From Pegoplata infirma (lineage: Eukaryota; Arthropoda; Insecta; Diptera; Anthomyiidae), in the NCBI GenBank assembly GCA_963921195.1, contig OY992537.1:50244313-50308312 (forward strand): a stretch of DNA of 64,000 nucleotides, in the 5' to 3' direction. The notes under the pieces were generated by a model that saw nothing but the letters and a program-made list of their open reading frames with translations, was not told the origin of the DNA and searched no databases. The position numbers were made by a program, and so were the translations under genes. Positions 9,458 to 21,845 of this stretch are shown in pieces. Within the stretch, counting starts at the first letter, position 1, and every line of letters starts with the position of its first letter.

Positions 9458-10325
9458 CACAGAAAATAATATCGTGATTTTTTTTTTAATTAAAAATGGA
9501 TTTGATATTAAATTTAACTTCAATTAAACATTTTAATTGATTCAATTAATGTTTTAATTGAATTCTTAACTTTACTGAAAATAAAAATAAAATAAACAAA
9601 CGAAACCGGTTTTGTATGCATTAGTGTTAGTAGCAAATGAAACAAAAAAATGCAAAAAACAAAAAAAAAAACTTTTGAACTATTGTTTTGTATATTTTGG
9701 TGGTAGCAGCCAATGAATACATAAAAGCAACAAAAAAATTTAGTTTTATTGTTTTCTTTAAGGCGAGCGGTCGTTGCGGATAAATTGTTTTGATAATAAA
9801 ATGTGTACAGTTGTGTTTTGCACATTGAAATATAATACAATTTTTTTTTGATTCATCGTTACTAAGGCGACAAATATGCATGCAATAACAAGATTTAAAA
9901 ATAAAAATGTAATTTTAAATAGTTATTGATATTTTAAAATACTGCTATAATGTTTCTATGCAAAACTATACCAAGTGTTTATATTTAATAAAGAAAATAA
10001 ATTTCATAACAATGTAAAACAAAAACATTCTATGTTTATTTATTTTATGGCATTTTTTGAAGTTCAACTTTTAAAATTAAATTGAGTTTTGGTCTTTTTT
10101 CAATCAAAATTTTATGTGAATCAATAATTCTATATTATTGATTTTCAATTTTATATTATTTTTTTTTTAATTTATTTAATTACAATTTTAATTGGTTTTC
10201 CATTTTATTTCCAATTAAAACTTTAATTGATTCAATTAACAATTTAATTAAGTTTTAAAACTATTTTCAAACAAAATGAGTAATTAATATGCGCATTTTC
10301 GTGATATTTTTTATTTTTTTCTGTG
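9458..10325. mobile_element. MITE with CACAGAAA termini and TA duplication
   Basis: It starts TA-CACAGAAAATAATATCG and ends as its inverse, with CGTGATATTTTTTATT then TTTCTGTG-TA. The TA on each side fits the Tc1/mariner-type target. Subterminal zones are rich in AATTAAA/TTTAATT words in inverted order (CAATTAAACATTTTAATTG near 9522). No transposase is present, so it is non-autonomous. Confidence 0.75.
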
Positions 10326-11617
10326 TAACAAACATATAATTAAAAAGGAACAGGACATTATTTATTATACAAGTATGTTAAGAGTGTCTTCATCTATTTG
10401 TCTGTTTGTTGTTTATTTTAGCAAATTAAAATGTTGGTTTTAACTAGTGTTTGCAAATGTCATGTTGCAAAATAAACACATATTTTACAATGCAAAACAA
10501 TGAGGAAATATTAGAACGTGTTGTATTATGAAAAGTGTTAATATGTAATATTTATTTTTTATAATGAATGTATGTGTTTTTAACTAACGTATCACAGTAG
10601 GGTAGAATCAAAATATTTTGGAAAATAAATCTGTCATTTACACTAAGAAAAAAATGTAAAATGAAACATTTTAAAATTAAAGTAGTTTATTTTTAATTTA
10701 ATATGGCAACATTTTTGATTTAATATTGATATAACAATATTTTTATGTTGTTATACATAAATTCAGTTTTATACACAAACAGTTGTAAAAAAAACTAAAA
10801 TTAAAAAATAAAATAAATCCGTTTCTCAGTCGATCTATCCGTATGTCCGCGCAGACACATACGGAAACACATTTAATCTAGAAAGGTTCAAGTCAAATAC
10901 ACATTCATTAACTCTTCTCCCTTTTTCCTCCCTCCCATGAATATTTTGCCTGTTATCAACACAATGCACTGCATTTGTCGGGCGTCCCCTGAGTGTTGTT
11001 TCTATAAAAAAAGAAATTATTCTTTACGTTCGTTAGATATCTCTTGTCCATTTATTATTTTTAATAGACATTTAGTTTTCTTTTTCATCGTTATAGAAAA
11101 TATTTAGCTTGGACTTTTGTTAAACATTTATATCCGTCTATTGTTTATTTAATACTTGTTATTGTCAGAGTATCCACGTTTTTATGCCTTATTATAAAAA
11201 TACATAAATTATTGTAAACTATTTCCAATAGAAATTTAGAAAATGGAAAAAAAACTAATTTAGATTTGAAAGTAGATTTTATTTAAAACTGAAAAACAAA
11301 ATGTTAAAAACAATAATCTATTTTTTTTTTTGATATTGTATATTAAAAGACAATATTTTTTTCTAAAAGATTTCTTTATAGGAAATTGTTTTTCATATTA
11401 ACATCTACCACAGCTGAGAATGAAACCATGGATAATTTTAGCATATTTATTACCATTAACAACACAGGCTGACTGTCACCTTAGTTACTACAGCCACCAC
11501 ATTGATAGGATATTTTTTTTACAATTATAATTGTTTCTACAGAATGAATTTTTAACAATTTAAATGTCGTTTTATTTTGTTAATAAAAAAATTGTTTTTC
11601 ATACATATACATTAGAG
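10326..11617. other. Low-repeat AT-rich interval
   Basis: I see no element ends here. There is one 8-bp-stem hairpin (CCGTATGT ... ACATACGG, 10838-10865) and a pyrimidine-rich patch (CTCTTCTCCCTTTTTCCTCC, 10913-10936). It may be unique intergenic or intronic sequence; no exon can be supported. Confidence 0.4.
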
Positions 11618-12440
11618 CAGAGCTTCTTACTAACTTTTGCTGTGCGACCCCTTTTCAATATTTCAAATTTTTCGTGACCCCCCAACATGAAGAAAAAAAT
11701 TATTAACGTAAACTTTGCCCTCAGTTCTTTTAATAACCTGAAGTAATGGACAAATTTGCCAACCAAATTTAGAAGCAGCATTGAAAGATTCCGATCCCAG
11801 ACGCATAATAAAAATTTCACGTAAAAAACTTCTAAAAAATAAAAAAATACAATTATTATACTTCACCTCATTTTCCACAAAAATTTGGAAGCCAGGTCCC
11901 GAACTATGGCATTTTATATCGAAACTTACAATCGGCATCCATTTTTTATTTCCGAAATAAATGAAAAATACAAGTTTAACCTATCCAGAAATGAAGAAAT
12001 GTTTACCAAGAAAGCATTTAAAGTCGAATTTGGAGTAAGATTGTCCTATTTCAAAATTTTATACCAATGTTTGGTATTGATCGAAATTTTTTTCGATCAC
12101 GTATCTAGATCCGTTATTCAGATCCAGATTTGGAATCAGCATTAAAAATAAATCGAAAAAAGTGCAGATCCCAGACGCATCCAAAAATATCACAAACAAA
12201 GCTCTTAAAAATGCACAAGAATATGTTTTTGTGAACTGTGCCTTTAATTTTCTCAAAAACCAAAATGTCTCGTTACAATACAGCAGACAGAAAATTTTTC
12301 ACATGTATTTTGTTGTTGAAACAATAACAAAATACGAAAAATTTGAAACCCAGATTCAGAATCAGCATCGAAAAGTTAATTGATAACGGACTGCCAGATC
12401 CCAGACTCAGCCAAAAAACTTCACAAATCAGTGTTGGGCA
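11618..12440. mobile_element. Decayed hAT-like fragment with three diverged internal repeats
   Basis: The left end, CAGAGCTTCTTACTAAC then TTTTGCTGTGCGACCCC, resembles hAT terminal repeats (CAG..., GCGACCCC). No matching right end is found. Inside, three diverged direct repeats share the words 'GATCCCAGACGCAT' and 'CAGCAT' (11763-11830, 12125-12215, 12350-12430). The frames across it are short and unrelated to transposase. Confidence 0.45.
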
Positions 12441-12666
12441 TCCCGAGAAATTAACAACTGCACAGTGATTACAGAGGGACCTTAAGTGATGGAAATAATT
12501 TATTTCTTAAATAAAAGTATTTGTATATTTTTATAACACAAAAATAAAAAAATGTGATTTCCCGAGTAAAAAAGAAAAATCATTTTTCCATACAAACTAA
12601 AATTTTTTTTTTGATTTTTAATTTTTTTGTTATTAATTATTATATTACTTGGTTAGCTTATTAACG

Positions 12667-12772
12667 ACAAAAAATTTGATTTTGGGGGGATAAGGCTTTC
12701 TGCTCTAAAAAAAAGCAGAACAAAAAATTTGATTTTGGGGGGATAAGGCTTTCTGCTCTAAAAAAAATTAAG
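12667..12772. repeat. 53-bp tandem duplication
   Basis: Two practically identical copies of a segment reading ACAAAAAATTTGATTTTGGG, continuing to CTGCTCTAAAAAAAA, in the left arm of the foldback element. Their identity implies a recent duplication. Confidence 0.85.
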
Positions 12773-13280
12773 AGCAGTGCACAGTGGAAAATTTTGGTCA
12801 TTTCCGGATCAAAAATCTGTAACTTTTGATTGGATCAATATTTTTGTATGCCGTCTCTTTTGTTGAATAGGTGAGACTTTAGGCTTTAATTTGTGCTTTT
12901 AATCATAAAAATCGACTGGCGAGAACTAAAGTTGTGAAGGGTTAAAAATACATTTTCGATATTTTTGTTGAGTTTTAGTATAAAAGTAAAATGTTAGGAC
13001 AAGTTAAATAGGTATTTTTTATATTTTCTAATTATTTTCAATTGAATTTTGCAACAGATATTTATAATAAGTAAGTAATTTTGTAGTTACATTTTTCAGA
13101 AAAGGTCAACATTTAGCCCCATAGAATTTTAAGGGCCAAATGTTGCAATTCTTAAAAAAATTAACGGATTCATATAGATTTTCATTGGTGTCAAATATAA
13201 AATTTAACTGATATTTTATTGTAATACGACAAAAATAAGGAAGTTATAATAAAAAAATCGTATGAAGGTTGCCAAGATAA

Positions 13281-13910
13281 AAAAAATAGTGTTAAATTCG
13301 GCTGTTGCCAAATCTTTCCAGAAACCTCCAAAAAGTGAAAAAAAATAAATTGTCTTTTTTTTGGGAAATGGAGTAAGGGGGGGGGGGGTTTGTCGGCGGG
13401 GACTGCCTCTACCTTTTTGCAATAAATGTCTACAAACTCATTAATTATAATACGCAAAAATAACACAATTTTAGCATTTATTGTTATAGCCACGCCTCCA
13501 AACGGGGGCGGACAAAAAAAAATACGATTCTCAGTCTCTTTGACAAGCGCAGGTTCTTTAATTCTTATAGTAATCAACATATTGTTCAATTGTTGAACAA
13601 ATATGCTAAAAAATATGCAAAAAATGTTTTTTGGGGTTGTTTTTGTTTTTTTTAAGGGGAAATTGTTTAACCCGAGGTCCGATTTTGCCCATTTACAAAC
13701 TTAGCCAGTTATAAGTAATTTTTTTTGTCAAACTTCCGGGGTCTAGCTCTTTTGGTTTGGACTACATCGTGCTTTCAACAGACAGACGGACAGACATCGC
13801 TAGAATATCTTAAAATTGATCATGGATCAATGTTATATGTATTTTATGTGATCCTAGACCGATATTTCGTTGCGTTACACACGGAATGGCAAATTGAGTA
13901 GGGCATAATG
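13281..13910 (+). mobile_element. TATACCC-family dispersed repeat, copy 1
   Basis: Begins with a degraded TTAAATTCGGCTGTTGCC end and shows the internal landmarks of the family: a G homopolymer (13379-13388), GGGGGCGG, 'TGGTTTGGACTACATCGTG', ACAGACAGACGGACAGAC and ACCGATATTTCGTTGCG. It ends in decayed CATAATGAG. Non-coding; inserted inside the foldback element. Confidence 0.65.
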
Positions 13911-14762
13911 AGCGAAAATAATTCATAATTAAATTTTTATTTATTTTTAATTTGAGAGTTCGTCAACATTTTTGCATGCCATTTAAAGGCACGAAAATGC
14001 AGCTAGTTTTGATATATCTTTTAGATAATAAGTTTAGCTTTAATTCTGTGTTATAACTAGATTGGAGGAAAACGGCGCTAACAGTTAAAACCTAGTCAAA
14101 GTTGCGTAGGTTAACAAAAAAATATTATATACTTCAAATGAAAAAATGGCAATTCTGCTAACAATATATACAAAGCTCATAACAAAAATAGAATCTGGAC
14201 AAGTTACCCTTTCCAACATGGTATTACAATCCCAAAAATAATAATTAGAAATATTAAAAATACGCACTTGAATATCGTATAATTTTATCTCCCCAAATCT
14301 TTAAAGTCGAAAGTTGTGTGTTCTGTCGCCATTTTCGAATACTTCTGTTGACATAATAACTATGATTTATGAAAATAATTATTGCTTGACATCTTAGCTT
14401 TACGATAGAACTTGTTTTATGGTTAATTTCAAACATTTGCAAAAATCAATTATGAGATGCATTCACCTTATATAATCCACTGTGCAGTGGGGGTCCTACG
14501 GTAAAAAAATTTTAAAAAATATTTTTTTTTAGTTTTGACAAGCAACGGTTTTAGTTGCTATATTGCTATGATATAAATATATTCATAAAAAAATATTATT
14601 CCTATCTGTGACATCTTTCGAAAAGATGCTGAAAGCCTTATCCCACCAAAATCAATTTTTTTGGCGTGAATACGCTAACCAAGTAATATTATAATTAATA
14701 ACAAAAAAATTTAAAATAAAAAAATTATTTTTTTTGGTTTGTATGGAAAAATTATTTTTAAG

Positions 14763-15029
14763 GCCCCGTCGCGTAGGAAAAAAAAATTTTCCTGAAAATG
14801 TTTCCTGAGTTATTTTTAAGTCAAATTAAAAAAAAAAATGAGCGGGTACCGTTTCAATATTTCCAACATTTCCAAAATAAGGGACACTCTAATACATAAA
14901 TATGATTTTTTTTTTTTAAACATGTTCCCCATTCGAGAATCGAACCACCGTTATTTTTATCATGTTTGTTCATAATCACCACTTTCTGACCGTGAAACAA
15001 ATTTTACACAATAAATTTACAAAATAAAT
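14763..15029. mobile_element. AT-rich stretch with a minus-strand tRNA-like T arm
   Basis: On the minus strand, GGTGGTTCGATTCTCGAA (about 14933-14952) contains a B-box-like GGTTCGATTC. It is preceded in that strand by GTCAGAAAGTGGTGATTATG, vaguely A-box-like. A complete cloverleaf cannot be drawn. It may be a SINE remnant related to the one at position 51 (shared ATGAA..CATG words). Confidence 0.25.
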
Positions 15030-15310
15030 TTGTAATTGTTCTTTTTTTTACAAAAATAACAAAATTAAAAGATTTTTAATCAAAATAAAATGTTTTTAAT
15101 GAAAATTGTTAATTTTTTTTCAAGTTAGAAAATTAACTATCCTTTAAAAAGGGCATTGTGTGGGTTTTTTTTAGATTCGGCCAAGTCGAATTTAACTTTT
15201 CTACTTGTTAATTACACAGTTTATTGAAACTCAACCAATTCACAGGATAAACTCTTGTCAGTTGACGTAGATTATGACTTCTTTTTAACATACAGACGGA
15301 CGGAAATCGC
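15030..15310 (-). mobile_element. TATACCC-family fragments (E/F subtype end)
   Basis: 15174-15213 carries the hairpin end GATTCGGCCAAGTCGAATTT then AACTTTTCTACTTGTT. 15060-15172 matches the neighbouring part of the 25.3-26.3 kb copy (AATCAAAATAAAATGTTTTT, CTATCCTTTAAAAAGGGCAT). An ACAGACGGACGG tract at 15290 is a further remnant. Confidence 0.6.
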
Positions 15311-15917
15311 CAGAAATTTGTTTTAAAAATTTATTTCAAAATCGAATGATTTTAAAAGCATTATTACGGGAAAAACCAAATAAAATTTTTTATATGTTGA
15401 TTTTAAATATATTATTCATTATTTTTTTTTTTAACTTTTTAAATGGTGTATTAGTCCTTAACATTGTTAGCCAACACTCCCATTTGTCTTTTTTCATTGT
15501 TTACAAAGGATAATAAAGTCATAAAAAGCTTATAAGTATATAACTGACCACTCTATAAATATTTGTTTGTTTGTTTGTTTAAGTAAATATGGATTAAATT
15601 TTATTCTTAAATTTTAAAGTCTTTTTTAAAATTCTTTTTCTCTAAAATTCCACTTGTCTGACTAACGGATTTTTTTTTGTCCATATTCTTTTATTCTTTC
15701 ACCACTAAATACAAATGACAGTGTAATTTTGCATGTCTAATGAAAGTTTAATGCGCTGGAAAATGCTAATTTTTTTATTATTTTGTAATTTTAAATCTAC
15801 AAACCCCTACTGGTTTAATTACACTATGTTGCAACGAAAAAAAAAAAAATATTTTGCTACTAGTTTTAACAATCATAAATACATATATAATTGAAGTTGC
15901 CAGCGTTTCCTAGGAAG
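15311..15917. other. AT-rich interval
   Basis: A/T runs, a short (TTTG)n tract at 15562-15582 and no recognisable element or exon. Confidence 0.4.
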
Positions 15918-16570
15918 ACCATTATACCCTTCATCACCATTTGGTACAGTATCACTCAAAAAATTATGTTAGTAAAATCAACTGGAAATGTCAGTTAAAA
16001 TAACTACTTTGTAAGTTGTTTTGGGGTCAACTACTTTTTCAGTTAAATCAACTAACAATGTTAGTTATTTTAACTGACAAAAAACAACTGACTTATGTAG
16101 TAAAAACTACTTACATTTGTAGTCAAAAACACTAAAATGTAGTAAAAATAAAATTCACAATATAACCCTATTTTTTTTTTTTTTAATTTTTTTAGAAAAA
16201 AAAACTGAAGACCAAATTTTTTCCAAAATTTATTTTAATTTTTTGAAAAAAAAACTTTAAAAAATTTTCAGAGATAAAAAAATAAAATTTACTACTTTAA
16301 ATAACTGTTACTACATTACAGTACTTTTTTGTAAGTTATTTAAAAAAACGACTTAAAATAACTAACAGAAATAGTTGTTTGATATTTTTCATACAAAAAC
16401 AACTGACTTTGTAGTTGAAAACAACTAATTACTGTAAAATATGCAAACAACTAACATGTAGTAACTTACATAATTTTCTGAGTGATATAATGAGTTTGTG
16501 GTGATGTTTATAACTATCCGAAACATTTATCTTAGATCAGCTTTAAAGTATTGCGATCGAACCTAACCCT
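15918..16570 (-). mobile_element. TATACCCTACACC-subtype repeat interrupted by a MITE
   Basis: 15921-15951 and 16486-16570 together read ATTATACCCTTCATCACC, TTTGGTACAG, then TATAATGAGTTTGTGGTGAT and GTTTATAACTATCCGAAA. This matches the full copy at 39046-39808 (ACACTGTGGTACAGGGTATA, ATGAGTTTGTGCTGATGTTT). The two halves are separated by the MITE at 15952-16485. Confidence 0.65.
15952..16485. mobile_element. MITE with TCACTCAAAAAATTATG ends, TA duplication
   Basis: The left end TCACTCAAAAAATTATGTTA and the inverted right end (CATAATTTTCTGAGTGA) are flanked by TA on both sides. Its interior is built from inverted AGTTGTTTT / AAAACAACT words. It disrupts a TATACCCTACACC repeat whose unbroken relative at 39 kb shows the pre-insertion order. 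Confidence 0.8.
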
Positions 16571-17104
16571 CTTTAGTAGAAGACACATTTGAAAGAAGCT
16601 AACCTTTCCTGGTCTGCACTTATCGATTGGCACACTTAAAGTGTGTCAGATTCAGAGAATCTATAATATAGAGATAAGACAAATTTATTTCTTCTACTAC
16701 CTCCTTGGGGGCGCATGTCTTAATAATACCTCAAGAATATTCTTGAGGTAATACTTAAACTTAGTAAGGGCTCAAATAACTCAGGAAATACTGCTCAGAT
16801 AACTATGTGATATTCCATACACTCGTAGCAACTATCCAATATCTTACATATAAAATAAAATTTGAAAATTTTGCATGCAAAAGTTAGTTACAGAGTTTTT
16901 AAAATTTAGTATGCTACTTAAGTCTCACTAGCAGGTGCTGCCTTTGAGACAAAAGTAGACAATTTTTTTTCCGGTATTGCCATTGAAGCAATGCCCTGGT
17001 CAGATTAAAATTTATTATTTAAACGAACTTTGAATGAAACAATCGAAGAGTGCTGACGAGGGTAGGGTGGCTTCATCCAAAAGCTGTCAACATCTCCACT
17101 AACA
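16571..17104. other. Interval with a perfect 24-bp palindrome
   Basis: Mostly unassigned, with less repetition than its neighbours. At 16727-16750 a perfect palindrome, TACCTCAAGAAT joined to ATTCTTGAGGTA, is centred on AATATT and contains an AGAATATTCT heat-shock-element-like dyad. No gene is nearby. Confidence 0.5.
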
Positions 17105-17620
17105 ATGAAGGTCTTTTAGAGGGCACCTACCGATTGTCCTGAAACTTGCATATCGGAATGAGAGGGGGAAAAATAAGAGTTGCCTGTTTTTTTTAAATGC
17201 CCAATCTCAAATTTTAAAAAGTGTTGCCACCTTATGAAAAAAATAGGTCTTTCGGGAAAATTCGAATAATATCCGAACTAACAGGAATTTCCCCAAACGC
17301 AAAAATACGAGTCTGCTTAATTTGAATAGAGATTATTATATATGATTTTGGCGGTCGTAAGTATCTACCTCTTCATATAAACTACCCCAACGTTTTAACA
17401 TTTTTGAAGATAAGGACTTGTCGAAGCCGAATTCGGATACGACCTATACAGCGTTGGATAGTCCTTCAAAAAATCTATCGATCTGTATAAAATGTTCACA
17501 TAGTTTCTTTTAAGAAATGTGAAAAATCCTTACAAAACAAAAAAAAATACCGTTTTCCCCTCCCCTTTGACCAGCTAAATGAGAGTTTGGGCAGCTAAGA
17601 AAAAACTCGAACAGATCTAT
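17105..17620. mobile_element. Deleted relative of the 48.9-50.5 kb palindrome
   Basis: Its left part (GTTGCCACCTTATGAAAAA, GGCGGTCGTA) and right part (TTTTCCCCTCCCCTTTGACC, GGGCAGCTAAG) match the two ends of the palindrome at 48889-50462 in the same order. The long internal arms are missing, so this is a solo end-to-end deletion derivative. Confidence 0.6.
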
Positions 17621-17639
17621 CTTTATATCACTCCCGTCT

Positions 17640-18370
17640 TGTGTTGCAATCGAAAAAAGGCTTCGATTGTAGGAAGCCAGCAGAACTCTGTAAATACTTG
17701 TCCGAACTTTTAGCGGATGCTCAAGCACAAATTATTCGAAAAATTTGGGAAACAAACAGCATACAAGATGAATAGAAGAAAGGAACCGTAGTGACAATAC
17801 CAAAGAAATGTGATTTATGCAAATGTAAAAATTGGAGAGCGGCCCTTATTATTCTACAAAGTATACCACCCTATGTGGAGACAATTTCACGGAAATAGTA
17901 AGCTGGTTTCAGGGCAAATCGCTCCTGCTCTGATCATATTACAACATTAAGCATGCTCATTGAGCAATTGTGGAGTTTAACAGTCCTCTTTACTCCAGAA
18001 ACTCTTTATGGGCTGCACTTTATTGTAAAGGCTTCCCGGACAAAACTATAAATCTGATCGGCGATTTATACAACAACTCTCTATGCGCAGTTCGCTGAAC
18101 TCGAAAATCTTAAGACGATAGACAGCAAAATTAAAAAACGAAAGTTAAGTTGGATAGGGCACACCCATAAAATGAAACCACAAAAAATTCCCCGCAATGC
18201 CTTAGAATGGTATCCGAGTGGTCGCCGTGGTCCTAGCTGTCCTCGCTCTACCCGGTCGACAACAGTTAAGAAACAGTATGAAGATCTTGAAATGACATGG
18301 GATGAAATGAAGTCCCTTGCAAATAATGTTCCATTTTATGTGATTCTTTTGGTTTCACAAACTTAGCAAA
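17640..18370 (+). pseudogene. LINE reverse transcriptase remnant
   Basis: Pieces in several plus frames keep LINE order: AQAQIIRKIWETNS, VVTIPKKCDLCKCKNW (P-K-K-G-D...NW), then AGFRANRSCSDHITTLSML in another frame. The C-terminal tail KLSWIGHTHKMKP, IPRNALEWYPSGRRG ends at a stop at 18364-18366. This tail type (W-x-G-H-x-x-R...LxW.P.GKR..GRP) occurs in RTE/CR1-like elements; here GRP is altered. At least three frame changes and several stops make it non-functional. Confidence 0.65.
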
Positions 18371-18839
18371 AATTTTCTGTTACATAGTGTTACATATACA
18401 AATAAATAAGGGTTAAGGATAATAATGAAAAAAATATACCAGAGCAATATTTGCATAAAATTAGCATAGTAAGTAATTTTATATGTTGGAAATTATGGAA
18501 TTTTTAATTTAAAACTTTTTTTTTTTTTTTAAATGTAAAACATTGATGTTTTAAATAAATTATATTACAATAAAAACAAATGGTTTTAGATTTATTTATG
18601 CAACTTTAATATACAATTATTCCAAAACAATATAAAAGAACTTTCACAGAGAAATGTAACAAAATGCTAATATGTTTGGCAAGTTTCATGAATTACATAG
18701 CATTACAAGAAAATGAGTATGGGATTTTTTTTTACGTTGAACCAACACTTAGGGATGTCCCTATTAATGCAACACTTAGAAAATTATTGCAATTCAATTT
18801 CAGTTGTTTTTGTATGAAAAATCTCAAACAGCTATTTTC
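18371..18839. other. AT-rich interval
   Basis: No supported feature. The short open frame at 18664-18903 is low-complexity and runs into a MITE. Confidence 0.4.
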
Positions 18840-19232
18840 TGTAGTCCTTTTAAAAAATAAATACAAAAAATTACTACATTGTAGTAACAGTTGTTTTATG
18901 TAGTTGTTTTTAGTCTAGAAAAAAAAACTAGAAAAACAGATGTGTTGGAAGTGTCAGATACAGCAGGAAATATTCCCAAACAATTTTAAACATTTTTACG
19001 TCTAGAAGTTTTTTTTTTGTTAATAAAAAATTCCGAAAATTTGAGTTACAGTAAAAACAACTGTAATTTGAAGTTGTTCTTACCGTTTTTTGTAGTTGTT
19101 ACTCAATAGTTAAAAACACCAACAATTTTTGGTTGATTTTACCGTAAAATGTAGTGGACGCCTAAACAAAAACAAATGTAGTTGTATTTATTGTCTTTGT
19201 AGTGGCATCTACCGTTATAATTTTTTGAGTGA
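18840..19232. mobile_element. Partial MITE of the TCACTCAAAAAATTAT family
   Basis: The right end TATAATTTTTTGAGTGA (to 19232) and the internal AGTTGTTTTTAGT / ACAACTGTAATTTG words match the element at 15952-16485. The left terminal repeat is not found, so the left border is approximate. Confidence 0.5.
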
Positions 19233-19509
19233 GTGCATTGTGTTGATTTCAGGAAAACAGGTTATGAGGAGGAAGAAAGAGTGAGTAATGTTTGTGGATA
19301 TTTGACTTGAATTTATCTACATTGAAAGAATCTACATATTTACTTACAAAATTTTGAAAAACAAAAAAAAACTATTTTTTTTTTTCATTTTTGTATGGAA
19401 AAAAACTAGCAAAATTTTTAAAAAAATATATCAAAAATAAAAGACCTTTGTGTCCCATGAAAATGATGACTGACTTTGTTTGTAAAAATCTTGTAATTTA
19501 ATAATATGT

Positions 19510-21060
19510 TAACAAAAAAAAAAACAAAAGTGGTAAAAGTTGACGAAAATGCACCCCAAAAATGCATTTGCATAAAGAATGCATTTTTTCTCCAAACTAC
19601 ACCACTTTTAAATTTTTTGTGATTTTTAAAAAATTAAAATCGCGAATAAAACTGCGAGTTTTTGGAATTTAATTAAACTGTAAGTGGGAATGTCTAAATG
19701 GCTCCATAGAGTATCTCTGTTTATAATATAAAACAAATCAGAAGACCCACATCCAGATTTGTGGTTTTGTATCGTATTTTTGACTGATATTAATTTTAAA
19801 AAAATCAAAAGGAGTAAAAGTTAACGAAAATGCACTCAAAAAATGCACTTTTATTTAAGTGCATTTATGTAAAGACACATTATTTTTTAAAGTTTTACGT
19901 TCAAAGTATAGAACTTTAGCTTTTAATTTCAATTTAGTTATAACTAGGGCAAGTACTTTTATGCATCTAAAAAACGAAATATGTGCCTATAATATGCGTC
20001 TAAAAATTCAAAATATGCACTAAAAACTTAAAAAATATGCATCTAAAAATATTGTTTTTACTAAAGAAAATAATTTGTCAACATAAATTAGGCTTAGTCA
20101 AATATTTTAAGGCCCTCGACAATTCTTAAAAATATTTTATTGAGTGGAAATAATTTTTAATTAGTGAAATATTTTTTACTTCAGAAGTTTTTTCTTTGAG
20201 TCACTAAATATTTCTGAGTTAAAAATTTTATAAAAAAAAAATTAAAATACAATATTTTCTAAAACAATTTATTTTTCAATACTTTTTGTTCTTTATTCTA
20301 AAAAAAATTATTTATTTTAAAAATTTATTTTTTCACCTTTTTCAGAAATTTCCGATTTTCAAGTCAAAAAATTAACTCAAAAGACCCCACCATATATCTA
20401 ATCAAAATAAAATAACAATTTTCCTGTAAAAAAAAATAAATAATAAAAATAATAATATAATAGAAACATTTTAAGTAGGAAGCATTTCTCAGAATCTAAA
20501 AATTATACTTCCAGAATCCATTTTCTTTCAAAAATGCATCAGAATATGATTTCCATAAATAAATACATTTTTCTATAAATAGTGGATAGGTTTTGAATTT
20601 TCCTAAGAAAGTTTTGAAAAAATATTGATGAAATTTAAAAAAAATTCCAATTTATATGGAAATATGCAAAAATATGCATTTATACCAAAATATGCAAAAA
20701 TATGCAACTACAAATCAATGCCATTTTATTGTAAATTTATTGATTCGGATAGATATTTAATTTATGTTATGTTTACAATGCTGAGTGAAAATATTAATTT
20801 TAATGAAAGTACTTGCCTTAATTATAACCTTTCAAACTACATCACTTTTAAAATTTTTTGTGATTTTTAAAAAATTAAAATCGCGAATGAAATCCCGAGT
20901 TTTGGAATTTAATTAAACTGTAAATGTGAATGTCTAAAAGGAGCCATAGGGTAGCTTTATATACATTATGAAAAAATCTGAAGACCCCAGGTCAAAAAAT
21001 ACAATTTTTCTCGTGATGTGCCAGTGGCACTAGTTAAAATTGTCCGATTGGGCTAAAAAT
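19510..21060 (+). repeat. Direct repeat pair of a third palindrome-related family
   Basis: 19592-19760 and 20826-21000 are direct copies. Shared words are ACTACACCACTTTTAAA/ACTACATCACTTTTAAA, AAAATCGCGAATRAAA, GGAATTTAATTAAACTG and GAATGTCTAAA. The same words (AACGCGAATAAAATCG, ATGGCTCCTTAGAGT) recur in both arms of the palindrome at 56113-58797. The 19.76-20.83 kb spacer is A/T-rich with TATGCA words and no gene. Confidence 0.6.
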
Positions 21061-21309
21061 TTAAACATAGAGTTTCTATACCAATTGGAACCTTAATTTG
21101 TCCAGCAATCTACGAAATTAAAAAAAAAAAACTACAATAGTCTTTTTTTTTTTTCGTTGCGTATACTTAATATAAGCAGTCAAGTGTTAATATTACTCAT
21201 ACGCTTGTGTTGTCTTGAGATAGATCAGCGGTTACCAACCTTTTTGGCTCGCGTACCACTAATTTTAAATTTTATCAGCCGCGTACCCCTTAACGAGTTT
21301 TTTGTTTTT

Positions 21310-21822
21310 TTTATACCCTCCAACTACAGTATGGGGGTATACTCACTTTGTCATTCCGTGTGTAACGCATCGAAATATCGGTCGGGGACCCCATAAAGTA
21401 TATATATTATTGATCAGTGATCGATTCTAAGACATTCTAGCGATGTCCGTCCGTCCGTCCGTCCGTCCGTCCGTCCGTCTGTCTGTCCGTCCGTCTGTAG
21501 TTAACACGATGCAGTCCAAAATAAAAGAGCTAGATACCTCAAGTTTGGCACAAATATGTCTTGTGTTCCTAGGCAGGTTAAGTTCGGAAATTGGCCAAAT
21601 CGGACCAGGGGGAAAAAAGTTCCCCCTTGAAGAACTAAACCAACCTCTAAAAAAAATACACTTTTTTACATGTTTTTTTGTATTTTTGTTAAGTAAATGA
21701 AACATTTGGTATATTTATCGCGATGGGAAGGTGCTCTCAACGTCCCCCACTGACCTTATCAACCCCCCCCCCCCCCGGGTTAAATTCGGCACAGCCGAAT
21801 TTAACACTCTCACTTGTTTTTC
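21310..21822 (-). mobile_element. TATACCC-family dispersed repeat, copy 2
   Basis: Reading from one end: TATACCCTCCAACTACAG, TGTCATTCCGTGTGTAACG, ATATCGGTCGGGGACCCC, a (CCGT)n tract (21444-21500), CCAAATCGGACCAGGGGG, a C homopolymer (21764-21777). It then closes with the hairpin AAATTCGGC-ACA-GCCGAATTT and CACTCTCACTTGTT. It is nearly identical to the copy at 42229-42763. No real frame: the open stretches are translated tetranucleotide repeat. Confidence 0.85.
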
Positions 21823-21845
21823 ATTATACACTTCTCATATAAATA

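Larger units (their letters stand above)
12575..14762. mobile_element. Foldback-type element with terminal arms ~140-200 bp
   Basis: Left arm 12575-12800 and right arm 14470-14762 are inverted copies: CCATACAAAC, TTATTAATTATTATATTACT, CTTGGTTAGC and GGGATAAGGCTTTC at the left all reappear inverted at the right. An inner pair, GCAGTGCACAGTGG (12774) and CCACTGTGCAGTGG (14479), also mirrors. The left arm carries a 53-bp tandem duplication. The interior is interrupted by a TATACCC-family copy (13281-13910). The remaining interior (13911-14469) is AT-rich with no frame. Confidence 0.6.

Noticed and set aside
21427..21705. Overlapping frames on both strands at 21.4-21.7 kb, similar ones at 42.3-42.6 kb
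   Set aside because: Both lie in near-identical copies of a non-coding dispersed repeat; frames differ between copies and start inside the GTCC tract.
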